From contig JAHEYU010000053.1 in NCBI GenBank assembly GCA_023251435.1, positions 1 through 43,297 on the forward strand: 43,297 bases of DNA, written 5' to 3'. The notes beneath the pieces were generated by a model that worked only from the letters and a program-made list of their open reading frames with translations, was not told the origin of the DNA and ran no database searches. This document shows positions 22,093 to 30,412 of this stretch, in pieces (positions within the stretch are counted from its first letter, which is position 1; each line of letters opens with the position of its first letter). A program made the translations under genes and the position numbers. This DNA is from Bacteroidota bacterium. GTDB taxonomy: Bacteria; Bacteroidota; Bacteroidia; Bacteroidales; Prolixibacteraceae.

Positions 22093-23790
22093 ATGAAGAA
22101 AAACATAATTTATACAGGTTTGATGGTGTTGCTGCTGGTTACTGGTTGTGACTCAGCACTGGAACGCTATCCGTTGGATGTCCCTTCAGCAGAGACATTC
22201 TACACCAACGAAACTGAAATTCAGGGAGGTGTTAACGCTTGCTACTCTTTTGTAGTAGCTGGTAATAATGGATATTTGGTTCCTGAATACAGCTGGGATG
22301 CATTGGCTGATGTCGTCTTTATCCGTGGTGGAGGTTTCGCACAAAATTACCTGATGTCAACTTTGGATTTTAAAGATGGATATTTTAGATCAATGTGGCT
22401 TTCAATGTATCAGGGAATTGGACGTTGCAACCTGATGCTAGAAAAAATTGAAGCAAACAAGGATAAAATTGCAGCTAATAAAGTAGCCCAGTTTCAGGGC
22501 GAGGTTTACTTCCTTCGGGCATACTATTATTTACGACTGATCAATCAGTTCGGAGATGTTGTTTATCTGGATAAACCAGTTACCTCTGTTGCTGATGGAA
22601 AGGCCGTTACACGTACTGCAAAAGCAGAAATACTGAAAAAAATCTATGCTGACTTTGATAAATCGGCTGAATTATTGTCTGCATCGACAGTAAAAACCTT
22701 GGGCCGTGTAACCTGGGGGGCAGCAATGTCATACAAAGCGCGTGCTGCACTGCAAAACAACGATTGGGCGACTGCCGCCGCTGCTGCAAAAACAGTAATC
22801 GATTCGAAGAAATACAGTTTAATGCCTAGTTACGCGACTTTATTTACTGAAGCAGTTCTCAACAGCGCTACCAATACAGAACAAATATTCACAATGAATC
22901 ATTTGGTTACTGCAAATAACGCCACTGCTTTTGCACAATATACCAGTCCACGTTCAGTATCAGGTGGTTTCACAACCATTGTTCCTACTCAAAACATGGT
23001 GGACTCCTATCTTTGTACCGATGGATTGGACATCAGCAAGTCACCATTGTACGATAAAACTAAACCTTACGACAAGCGTGACCCCCGCATGAAATATTCA
23101 TTTGTCTTACCTGGTGATTTGTGGAATGGGTTTATTTATGATACACGTAAAGACAAACCAAATACTTTAAATGCCGCTGGAGCTTCAGTAAAAAACCTGG
23201 ATAGCTATAACACTACTGAATTCACTTCTTTTACTGGTTATTTGGTGCGTAAATATTACGACTTTAAATACGCTACCAAACTTACTCAATGCGAGAATCC
23301 GTTTATGCTTTGTCGTTATGCCGAAGTTTTGCTAACATACGCAGAAGCAAAAATCGAGTTAAATCAAATTGATGCCGACTGTTTAAGTGCTATTAATTTG
23401 GTTCGTGGTCGTGCTGATGTGAACATGCCGGCAGTTACAGCTGGTAGTCAGGCTGAAATGAGGAGGATTGTCCGAATTGAACGTAAAGTGGAACTTTGGA
23501 ACGAAAACCTGCGTTATCAGGATCTTCTTCGCTGGAAACGTGCTGAAGTGGTATTGACCAGACCAATCATGGGAAGGCCTGTGTTAGGCGATTTTGATAA
23601 ATATCCATCTGTATCCTTTGATGAATTTGGTGATCCTATATACAATGTAGCATCTTATGTGCCGCACCCATCAACTGATTATCGTGTGTTGATATTAACG
23701 AACTTCAACAAGAATCGCGACTATTTGTGGCCGATTCCTGAAACAGAATTAAGTTTGAATCCCGGCCTGGGACAAAACCAGGGTTGGTAG
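22093..23790 (+). CDS. SusD/RagB-family surface glycan-binding lipoprotein (first copy)
   Basis: This 565-residue lipoprotein has a lipobox, LLLVTGC, with the lipidated cysteine at residue 19. It forms the lid of the preceding SusC transporter. TPR-like helices carry the SusD hallmarks: FLRAYYYLRLINQFGDVVYL, then YKARAALQNNDWATAAAAAK. The C-terminal region has CRYAEVLLTYAEAKIELNQ and RIERKVELWNENLRYQDLLR, ending WPIPETELSLNPGLGQNQGW, the standard SusD end. It is the last gene of operon A, closed by a strong hairpin 44 bases downstream. Confidence 0.96.
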   Translation: MKKNIIYTGLMVLLLVTGCDSALERYPLDVPSAETFYTNETEIQGGVNACYSFVVAGNNGYLVPEYSWDALADVVFIRGGGFAQNYLMSTLDFKDGYFRSMWLSMYQGIGRCNLMLEKIEANKDKIAANKVAQFQGEVYFLRAYYYLRLINQFGDVVYLDKPVTSVADGKAVTRTAKAEILKKIYADFDKSAELLSASTVKTLGRVTWGAAMSYKARAALQNNDWATAAAAAKTVIDSKKYSLMPSYATLFTEAVLNSATNTEQIFTMNHLVTANNATAFAQYTSPRSVSGGFTTIVPTQNMVDSYLCTDGLDISKSPLYDKTKPYDKRDPRMKYSFVLPGDLWNGFIYDTRKDKPNTLNAAGASVKNLDSYNTTEFTSFTGYLVRKYYDFKYATKLTQCENPFMLCRYAEVLLTYAEAKIELNQIDADCLSAINLVRGRADVNMPAVTAGSQAEMRRIVRIERKVELWNENLRYQDLLRWKRAEVVLTRPIMGRPVLGDFDKYPSVSFDEFGDPIYNVASYVPHPSTDYRVLILTNFNKNRDYLWPIPETELSLNPGLGQNQGW

Positions 23791-23834
23791 AGATAAGGTT
23801 AATTAACGATTAGATTTAGGTAATTGTTTGTGGT

Positions 23835-23876
23835 GACCTGGGGGCTGGTTTTAGTATCAGCCCCTTAGGTCTTTTT
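23835..23876 (+). terminator. Intrinsic terminator of operon A
   Basis: GACCT and GGGGCTG (23835-23847) pair with CAGCCCC and AGGTC (23858-23871), with small bulges and a 10-base loop. TTTTT (23872-23876) follows. Confidence 0.88.
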
Positions 23877-23958
23877 AAAGTATATTGTAATAGAAATCCG
23901 AAACTAAAACTCAACCATAATGAAACGAACATGCCGCGGAATTAATTTAAAAGATGGC

Positions 23959-24077
23959 GGCACAAAAAGAAAATGAATTGGAACGAAGTGGAAATCCGCG
24001 AAGCGAAAATTCATTTTCAAAGTGACCGCATTCTGGCGTGTGAGTTCTCCCGATAAATCGGGACAAGCTATGAGAAC
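23959..24077. repeat. Palindromic (REP-like) non-coding element
   Basis: GAAAATGAATT (23969-23979) pairs perfectly with AATTCATTTTC (24008-24018), and the arms extend imperfectly outwards to GCGG and CCGC. A second perfect hairpin, CCCGAT-AA-ATCGGG (24049-24062), is enclosed by GTTCTC (24044-24049) and GAGAAC (24072-24077). No gene fits here. It may be a dispersed repeat or a structured leader of the downstream lipoprotein gene. Confidence 0.55.
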
Positions 24078-24113
24078 GCTTAATAATCAACAAATTAATA
24101 CTGATATTTTCGA

Positions 24114-25202
24114 ATGAATCCAAAAATCCAACTTACCCTCATCATTTTGCTGGTGTTATCGATTAATTCCTGTACAACTCTGAAGAAACAAAATCCTCCC
24201 GGGGAGTTGGATCTTCAATCCATGATTCAACCCATTCCAGCGACCGCAAAATTCATAAACGACACGTCGTATATCTGGTGCGGAACGCTGGTCAAGTCGC
24301 ACATCGATAAGAAGTACCATCTCTTTTATTCCCGCTGGCCGCGCAAATATGGAATGTCAGCCTGGGTAACCAGTTCGGAGATTGCACATGCCGTTTCCGA
24401 CTCACCTTTTGGCCCGTTTCAATTTAAAGATGTGGTTTTACCGCATCGCGGGCCCGAATACTGGGATGGAATGTACACCCACAATCCAACGGTTCATTTC
24501 TTCAACGGAAAATATTACCTCTACTATGCCGGAAATTTTGGTGATGGTAAAATTACCAGTCCGCAACTCAACTGGACACACCGCAACAACCAGCGCATTG
24601 GGGTTGCGATAGCAGATGATCCTAACGGACCCTGGAAACGCCTTGATCATCCAATAATTGATATTTCTCCGGACACAACCGCCCACGATGCACAAATGGT
24701 TGCCAATCCTTCGGTAACCCAAATGCCCGATGGCCGTTTTCTGATGGTTTACAAGGCAGTTGCACGCAAAAAGCCCCAGCCTTTTGGTGGTCCTGTTGTC
24801 CATCTCTCGGCCATTGCTGATCGCCCGGAGGGACCATTTGTGAAACAAAACAAACCCATTTTTACTGCTGAAGATGTGGACTTCCCTGCTGAAGATCCAT
24901 TTGTGTGGTATCAGGACAATTGCTACTATGCGATTGTCAAGGATATGAATGGGGCTTTTACGAATGCCGGCCGCAGTTTGGTGCTTTTTTATTCGTTGGA
25001 TGGATTGGATTGGAAACTTGCAAAACATTCGCTGGTTTCCGATTTGAATATAAAAATGGCTGATGGTTCAATCCAAAAACTGGAAGCATTGGAAAGGCCG
25101 CAACTGTTCTTCGAAAATGGCAAATTGGTTGCCTTACTTTGCGCAGTAAACGAAACATTGGGGCATTCGTACAATGTGCAGATACCGCTGAAGCTGCCCT
25201 AA
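24114..25202 (+). CDS. Glycoside hydrolase-like lipoprotein, GH43/GH117-type beta-propeller
   Basis: This 362-residue protein has a lipoprotein signal (LVLSINSC, cysteine at residue 20). Its body looks like a five-bladed beta-propeller, with recurring strands such as KYHLFYSRWPRKYGMSAW, GKYYLYYAGNFGDG, GRFLMVYKAVARK and NCYYAIVKDMNGAF. The phrases GIAIADDPNGPW-like RIGVAIADDPNGPWKRLDHP and AEDPFVWYQD resemble GH43 and GH117 propellers, where acidic residues at blade centres catalyse hydrolysis. I cannot choose between the two families by eye. It probably removes a terminal sugar from oligosaccharides at the cell surface or in the periplasm. It follows operon A after a terminator and palindromic element, so it may start a new transcript. 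Confidence 0.75.
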   Translation: MNPKIQLTLIILLVLSINSCTTLKKQNPPGELDLQSMIQPIPATAKFINDTSYIWCGTLVKSHIDKKYHLFYSRWPRKYGMSAWVTSSEIAHAVSDSPFGPFQFKDVVLPHRGPEYWDGMYTHNPTVHFFNGKYYLYYAGNFGDGKITSPQLNWTHRNNQRIGVAIADDPNGPWKRLDHPIIDISPDTTAHDAQMVANPSVTQMPDGRFLMVYKAVARKKPQPFGGPVVHLSAIADRPEGPFVKQNKPIFTAEDVDFPAEDPFVWYQDNCYYAIVKDMNGAFTNAGRSLVLFYSLDGLDWKLAKHSLVSDLNIKMADGSIQKLEALERPQLFFENGKLVALLCAVNETLGHSYNVQIPLKLP

Positions 25203-25223
25203 TGGAAAAAGAAAAATGAAGTC

Positions 25224-25243
25224 AATAGTATCGAAATACTATT
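25224..25243. repeat. Small hairpin between the propeller gene and the GH2 gene
   Basis: AATAGTAT (25224-25231) and ATACTATT (25236-25243) are perfect 8-base arms around CGAA. There is no T-run, so it is more likely an RNA-stability or processing hairpin than a terminator. Confidence 0.4.
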
Positions 25244-25278
25244 ATTACCTATCTAAAAAACATAAAACAGCATAAACA

Positions 25279-25407
25279 ATGAAATTAATTGGTTCAATCC
25301 TACTATTGTTTTTTTGTCTTGCAGCCAATAGTCAATCAGGCAAAAAGAATTCATCTGAATTAAAAAAAATGGTGTCGAAAAGTTGTCGCTTAACGGACAA
25401 TGGCTAA
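25279..25407 (+). other. Out-of-frame signal-peptide start of the GH2 gene
   Basis: The ATG at 25279 encodes a clear Sec signal peptide (MKLIGSILLLFFCLAANSQS) that stops after 42 codons at 25405. The following GH2 body is in the -1 frame. A run of eight A at 25362-25369 lies where the two frames meet. Adding one A (or slipping back one base at A-AAA-AAA) joins them smoothly as LKKNGVEKLSLNGQW. It therefore belongs to the GH2 gene and is not an independent gene. Confidence 0.8.
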
Positions 25408-27350
25408 TCTCTGTTGATTCCACATTGTCAGAAAACATGAAATGGTGCCAGCCCGAATATCTGGCAACGAATTGGGATATATTAACGGTTCCGGGGAACT
25501 GGGATACCGAAAATGCATACTCCAATTTTGTTGGCACGGGCTATTACCGCAATCAATTTAAAGTTCCATCCAATTGGGACGACAGCATCATTAGGCTCTG
25601 TTTCGGTGCGGTTAATCAAACCTCCGAAGTTTGGCTCAATGGACAATACCTGGGCAAACATGTTGGTGGTTATACACCTTTTGAATTTGATATCACAGGA
25701 ATTATTCAACCCGGAAAGAATAACACGATTGCTCTTTCTGCCAATAACGAATACCAGCGGGGGGCCTGGTGGCATTGGGGCGGTATCAGCCGCGAAGTCA
25801 AATTGGAAAGAAATAATCATCAGCAAATTGTTTGGCAACAAATTACCTCCGAACCTGATTTCGAAAATGGAAGTGCTTCTGTTTCTGTTTCTGTTAAAAT
25901 AAAAAACTATTCAGAAGAGGAATTTACCGGAATACTAAAATCAATTGTTGAGAATTCTCCAGAAGGAAAGACATTGAATATCAACGCAGAAAAAAGAGTA
26001 AGAGTTGACGCAAACAGCGAAAAGATTGAACACATCACCTTCATTCTTCAACCTGAAAAAGTAAAACTGTGGGATTTTGAACATCCCAATCTTTACCAAT
26101 TAAAGACTGATCTTGAAGCAACTAATAGAGAAATATTACACAAAATCGGGAACCGATTCGGAATACGTAAAATTGAGACACGGGGCACAAAAGTATTATT
26201 GAACGGGAAAGAAATTAAACTGAATGGGTTTAACAGGGTTGCCGACCATTGGGCTTACGGACAAACAGAACCGGACAATTTGGTTAAATTCGATATTGAT
26301 GCCATGAAAGCGATGGGGTGTAATTTTACCCGTATAATGCATCATCCTCAAGCCACAAATTTGCTGGATTACTGCGATGAGGTAGGCATGTTGCTTATTG
26401 AGGAAATACCGGTTTGGGGCAAGGGCGATCCGCAATTACAACCCAATAATCCTTTAACCAAACAGTGGTTGACTGAAATGATTACCAGAGATTACAATCA
26501 CCCTTGTATTATTGGGTGGTCGGTGGCAAACGAAATAGCCGACGGAGAACTGGAAGGCCTTAAAATGAGCCCCCGCATTTACAGTTATGTTGAAACCATG
26601 ATTGCACATGTAAAGTCATTGGATTCGACAAGGCTAAAAACTTATGCCAGTTTTACAGTTGGCGGCGCGGGTGAAAAAGGCATTGATCCGGCTGATTTAT
26701 GCGATATCATTTGCTTCAATAGTTACGGAGGCGCTGAAGGAGTCGCGGAACATTGTCATAAAATCTGGCCCGATAAACCTTTATTTGTTTCAGAAATCGG
26801 GAAAGGACAAATCGGTGAAAGTCTGACAGAATCAGGATTGGATGTATCGCTTAAAAATTCGATTAAGAACCTCATAAAACTTGACTATGTTGTTGGTACT
26901 TCGCTTTGGACCTACAATGATTATCGCAGTAATTATTGGGGTACACCTGTGGGGCAATGCCGTACCTGGGGCGTTTACAATGTTTGGCGACAACCTAAAA
27001 AAGCAGCCAAAGAGATCCAGCAGCTTTATTCCACTTCAGATCAATACAGTCTGATAAAATCCATGGCTCAAATTCCGGATAAACTTTCAACAACTGTCCC
27101 AACCATTTGGGCTGTCGTTCCGTTAGAAAAAAGTTGTATGATTGGTTTTTCGGTAGCAGATAAATTGGATAATTACGAAATTGAATATAAAAGAGGAAAT
27201 GATAATCCGCAAACGATACAAATTACAGGTTTAAGGGGAGCGGCAAAAGTATATAATCTGAATCCGGGTGAATATTCATTTCGAATCAGACGAATATCGG
27301 ATGGTGTTTCAGGAGAATGGTCCGCAGTTTATCACGAAACAATTCATTAG
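25383..27350 (+). CDS. Glycoside hydrolase family 2 (beta-galactosidase/glucuronidase-like), frameshifted near the N-terminus
   Basis: Family 2 exo-glycosidases remove terminal beta-linked sugars. The open body is 655 residues; the nominal TTG start at 25383 is an artefact of the frame break, and the true start is likely the ATG at 25279. The sugar-binding jelly roll comes first (SLNGQWLISVDS, VPGNWDTENAY, NGQYLGKHVGGYTPFEFDIT, RGAWWHWGGISREVKL). An Ig-like domain and the TIM barrel follow. Acid/base glutamate is in GWSVANEI (residue 384 of this frame), and the nucleophile is probably the glutamate in FVSEIGKG (residue 471). A fibronectin-III-like tail ends the protein. If the frameshift is real, secretion would fail unless translation or transcription slips. 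Confidence 0.85.
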   Translation: MSLNGQWLISVDSTLSENMKWCQPEYLATNWDILTVPGNWDTENAYSNFVGTGYYRNQFKVPSNWDDSIIRLCFGAVNQTSEVWLNGQYLGKHVGGYTPFEFDITGIIQPGKNNTIALSANNEYQRGAWWHWGGISREVKLERNNHQQIVWQQITSEPDFENGSASVSVSVKIKNYSEEEFTGILKSIVENSPEGKTLNINAEKRVRVDANSEKIEHITFILQPEKVKLWDFEHPNLYQLKTDLEATNREILHKIGNRFGIRKIETRGTKVLLNGKEIKLNGFNRVADHWAYGQTEPDNLVKFDIDAMKAMGCNFTRIMHHPQATNLLDYCDEVGMLLIEEIPVWGKGDPQLQPNNPLTKQWLTEMITRDYNHPCIIGWSVANEIADGELEGLKMSPRIYSYVETMIAHVKSLDSTRLKTYASFTVGGAGEKGIDPADLCDIICFNSYGGAEGVAEHCHKIWPDKPLFVSEIGKGQIGESLTESGLDVSLKNSIKNLIKLDYVVGTSLWTYNDYRSNYWGTPVGQCRTWGVYNVWRQPKKAAKEIQQLYSTSDQYSLIKSMAQIPDKLSTTVPTIWAVVPLEKSCMIGFSVADKLDNYEIEYKRGNDNPQTIQITGLRGAAKVYNLNPGEYSFRIRRISDGVSGEWSAVYHETIH

Positions 27351-27441
27351 AACCAATATTCCGTTATATGCATTGCAGCAGGCCAGACCGGAAGATATTG
27401 TCGGATTATCACAATTAAACAACTATAACAATTGTGCATTA

Positions 27442-29772
27442 ATGATGAAACTTAAATTCTTTTATCTGATCTATTTCTTTGCAATTTGTTTTTATTCTTC
27501 GTTTGCCGAAACTCCGGATTTAAACAAATACAACATTATTTGGACCAACCAAAGCCAAAATTCCTCCGAATCAATGCCTTGCGGAGGAGGCGATATTGGC
27601 CTGAATGTATGGGTTGAAAACGGTGAAATTCTCTTTTACCTTTCCCGAAGTGGCGCTTTCGATGAAAACAATGTTTTCCCAAAGTTTGGCAGGGTTCGGG
27701 TGAAGTTGACGCCCAATCCGTTTGATGGTGGTTCATTTCGTCAGGAACTGAAACTGAAGGAAGGATATGTTGAGATTTCAGGAAAGAATGCGGGTAGGAG
27801 TTCGCTGGTAAAAATCTGGGTTGATGTTTTTCGCCCGGTGGTGCATGTGGAGACGGAAAGCAGCCTGCCTGTAACTGTTGAAGCCATTTACGAAAACTGG
27901 CGAATCAGCGATCTGGAATGGACAAAACCCGGACAGGTATGGGCAAGTCTGGCCTTTCGTGATGCACCGATGAAGGCAGTCATCCGTAAAGATTCGATTG
28001 GATTCAGCGAAAACAAGGTACTCTTTTATCACCGCAACCGCGACGAATCGTTGTTCGACATCACCGTTAAACAACAGGGACTTGATCCGGTAAAAGATCA
28101 GCTTTGGAATCCACTCAAGAACCTGACTTTCGGCGGAATGATGATGGGAGAAAATATGAAGTCAGCCGGAACCACTTCAGGAAAATATGCCGATACCGAG
28201 TTTAAAGGCTGGAAGCTGCAAAGCGTAAAACCCTCCAAAAGAAGTCACCTGAAAGTTTATTTGTACATTGACAATTCGCCTTCGGTTGAAGCATGGAAAA
28301 ATGGATTAATAGAAATTGAAAAAGAAAGTACTGCCGCTCAAAAAACGGCTGCTCAAAAAACATTAAAATGGTGGAGTGATTTCTGGAACCGCAGTTACAT
28401 CGCCATTAATCCGGACAACCCGGATGCAAAATCTCCCGAATGGCAGGTGGGGCGCAACTACCAGCTTTTCCGCTACCAGTTGGGTTGCAATGCCTACGGA
28501 AAATATCCAACCAAATTCAATGGCGGGCTGTTTACGTTCGACCCGTCGTTCATCGATAAAAACATGCCTCTTACTCCCGACCATCGCAACTGGGGCGGCG
28601 GAACACACACCGCGCAAAACCAGCGTTTGGTTTACTTCCCGATGTTCAAAAGTGGCGATTTCGATATGCTGCCGTCGCAACTCAATTTCTATTTGCAGGC
28701 TTTGGGAAATGCAGAGAAACGGACTGAATTTTACTGGGGACACCAAGGTGCCTCGTTTACCGAGCAACTCGAACAATTTGGATTACCGTTGGCTACGTCC
28801 TACAGTTGGAACCGTCCGGAGAATTTTCCGAAAGGCGTGGAATACAACTACTGGCTCGAATATTTGTGGGACACGCAAATGGAATTTTGCCTGATGATGC
28901 TCGATGTGGAAAGATTTACCGGACAGGACATTTCAAAATACATTCCTTTCATCGAAAGCTGCCTGACCTTTTTTGATGAGCATTATCAAAAGGAAGCGCT
29001 TTTGCGTGGCCGTCAGGCTTTGGATGGCGATGGAAAACTGATTTTGTATCCAGGAACCGGCGCCGAAACCTACAAAATGGCGTACAATTCAACTTCAACC
29101 ATTGCCGGTTTGCAAACGGTTTTAACCCGGTTGCTCGAACTACCGGAGAAATATGTTTCAGCAGAAAAACGCCGGCATTGGGAAGCGATGCTAAAGAATA
29201 TTCCTTCGATTGCTTTCCGCGAAAAAGAGGGGCATAAAACCATTTCGCCGGCCTGGACCTGGGCACGCATTAACAATCAGGAGATTCCGCAATTGTACCC
29301 GGTTTTTCCTTATGGAATGTATGGCATTGGCAAGCCTGATTTGGAAGTTGCCATTAATACCTGGAAATACGGAACTGATGTGCCCATTCAGAAAAACCAC
29401 ATTAGCTGGCATCAGGATGCTATTTTCTGCGCAAGACTTGGTTTGACCGACGAAGCGGCTGCCATAACCATCAAAAAACTTCAGAATTCAGAACGCCGTT
29501 TCCCGACTTTCTGGGGGCCAGGGCACGACTGGGTTCCTGACCATAACTGGGGCGGCAGCGGAATGATTGGTCTTCAGGAAATGCTGATGCAAACCGTTGA
29601 TAAAAAGATTTACCTGTTCCCGGCCTGGCCAAAAGAATGGGATGTCTCGTTTAAATTACATGCACCTTTCAATACAACAGTTGAAGGAATCCTGAAAAAC
29701 GGACAAATTGTTTCGTTTGTAGTGACTCCGGAATCGAGAAAAGCTGATGTCAAAATTATGATCAAACAATAA
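27442..29772 (+). CDS. DUF5703-domain protein, GH95-like (alpha/alpha)6 glycosidase candidate
   Basis: From the ATG at 27442 a signal peptide (MMKLKFFYLIYFFAICFYSS) leads into the DUF5703 N-terminal domain, IIWTNQSQNSSESMPCGGGD and GLNVWVENGEILFYLSRSG. The central and C-terminal parts (WWSDFWNRSYIAINPD, YQLFRYQLGCNAYGKYPTKF, FNGGLFTFDP, YFPMFKSGDFDMLPSQLNFY) resemble the helical barrel of GH95 and related fucosidases/galactosidases. The mature enzyme (about 755 residues) would be periplasmic. The frame stays open back to 27268 inside the GH2 gene, but the signal peptide fixes the start. It sits 91 bases after GH2 and probably shares its transcript. Activity is inferred from fold only. Confidence 0.8.
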   Translation: MMKLKFFYLIYFFAICFYSSFAETPDLNKYNIIWTNQSQNSSESMPCGGGDIGLNVWVENGEILFYLSRSGAFDENNVFPKFGRVRVKLTPNPFDGGSFRQELKLKEGYVEISGKNAGRSSLVKIWVDVFRPVVHVETESSLPVTVEAIYENWRISDLEWTKPGQVWASLAFRDAPMKAVIRKDSIGFSENKVLFYHRNRDESLFDITVKQQGLDPVKDQLWNPLKNLTFGGMMMGENMKSAGTTSGKYADTEFKGWKLQSVKPSKRSHLKVYLYIDNSPSVEAWKNGLIEIEKESTAAQKTAAQKTLKWWSDFWNRSYIAINPDNPDAKSPEWQVGRNYQLFRYQLGCNAYGKYPTKFNGGLFTFDPSFIDKNMPLTPDHRNWGGGTHTAQNQRLVYFPMFKSGDFDMLPSQLNFYLQALGNAEKRTEFYWGHQGASFTEQLEQFGLPLATSYSWNRPENFPKGVEYNYWLEYLWDTQMEFCLMMLDVERFTGQDISKYIPFIESCLTFFDEHYQKEALLRGRQALDGDGKLILYPGTGAETYKMAYNSTSTIAGLQTVLTRLLELPEKYVSAEKRRHWEAMLKNIPSIAFREKEGHKTISPAWTWARINNQEIPQLYPVFPYGMYGIGKPDLEVAINTWKYGTDVPIQKNHISWHQDAIFCARLGLTDEAAAITIKKLQNSERRFPTFWGPGHDWVPDHNWGGSGMIGLQEMLMQTVDKKIYLFPAWPKEWDVSFKLHAPFNTTVEGILKNGQIVSFVVTPESRKADVKIMIKQ

Positions 29773-29787
29773 AACCATCACCAATGA

Positions 29788-30057
29788 GGAACTAAACCTT
29801 TTGAATACGAGATTACCTCGCAACGCTGCGATTCACTCACTTTGGGCAACGGCTTGATGAAAGGTTCGGTCTGGTTTCCCTTTCCGGTGAGTCAGTTTTA
29901 CCCGGTTGACAGCCTGTACCATTACATCAAACAAAGTTTCGATCGTGGAGGCAGCAATATTCTGCTTTCAACTGCACCTGATAAAGCAGGTGAGTACCGT
30001 CAGTCCGACCGCGACAGCATTGTTAAATTGGGTAAATTGATTTGGGAAAAGAAATAA
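29788..30057 (+). pseudogene. C-terminal fragment of a probable alpha-L-fucosidase (GH29-like)
   Basis: An open stretch of 89 codons begins right after a stop (29785) and has no credible start. It reads FEYEITSQRCDSLTLGNG, then YHYIKQSFDRGGSNILLSTA and DKAGEYRQSDRDSIVKLGKL. The pattern of a helix, GG-NILL-PD and a final helix matches the end of the GH29 catalytic domain, normally over 400 residues. An ATG at 29784 in another frame opens only three codons (MRN) 11 bases after the DUF5703 stop, as if an internal deletion had removed the body of the gene. GH29 identity is moderately supported. Confidence 0.5.
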
Positions 30058-30174
30058 CTTTCGAACATGGAGGTTTTCTGGAACAAAAAAGGACCAAAAC
30101 TGAAATAGTCCTCTGAATCATAACTTCTATTTTTCACTTATAAGCTTTTTTTTTTAAATAGTTCAGGGATTTTT

Positions 30175-30220
30175 CGGAAACGTTTCCGTTAAATAAAAAC
30201 GTTTCCGAAAACGTTTCCGG
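30175..30220. promoter_or_regulatory. Triple LacI-type operator array, site B
   Basis: This is near-identical to site A. Operator 1 is CGGAAACGTTTCCG (30175-30188), operator 2 has its core at 30197-30204, and operator 3, CGAAAACGTTTCCG, has its core at 30209-30216. Centres are again 19 and 12 bp apart. It lies about 195 bases before the SusC that opens operon B. No second LacI gene is in the window, so the regulator at 13780-14796 is the likely partner. Confidence 0.9.
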
Positions 30221-30224
30221 TAAT

Positions 30225-30296
30225 AAAGGACAACTATTTAGGTGTCCTTTAGTGTGCTGATGACTAAAATTGTGGTCAAAATCTAACTACCACAAT
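30225..30296 (+). promoter_or_regulatory. Two successive hairpins in the operon B leader
   Basis: AAAGGACA (30225-30232) pairs with TGTCCTTT (30243-30250), and ATTGTGGT (30269-30276) pairs with ACCACAAT (30289-30296). Both are perfect 8-base stems with loops of 10 and 12. Neither has a terminator T-run. The rest of the 355-base gap holds a T-run near 30147-30155 and no gene. Confidence 0.45.
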
Positions 30297-30412
30297 ATGA
30301 AAAAAATTGAGTATTCAAATCCTTCCCTTACAGGCCACAGTTGCCTGATGTTTTTTCCTTGTTACTTTTTTTTGAATTGATATTTAGCTACATACTAACT
30401 AATTTTTAAACT

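Noticed and set aside
27268-27441. Extended N-terminus of the DUF5703 protein
   Set aside because: It overlaps GH2 and would bury a clear signal peptide that starts at 27442.
30297-30380. 27-codon ORF in the operon B leader as a gene
   Set aside because: No ribosome-site or conservation evidence is available from one sequence; kept only as part of a finding.
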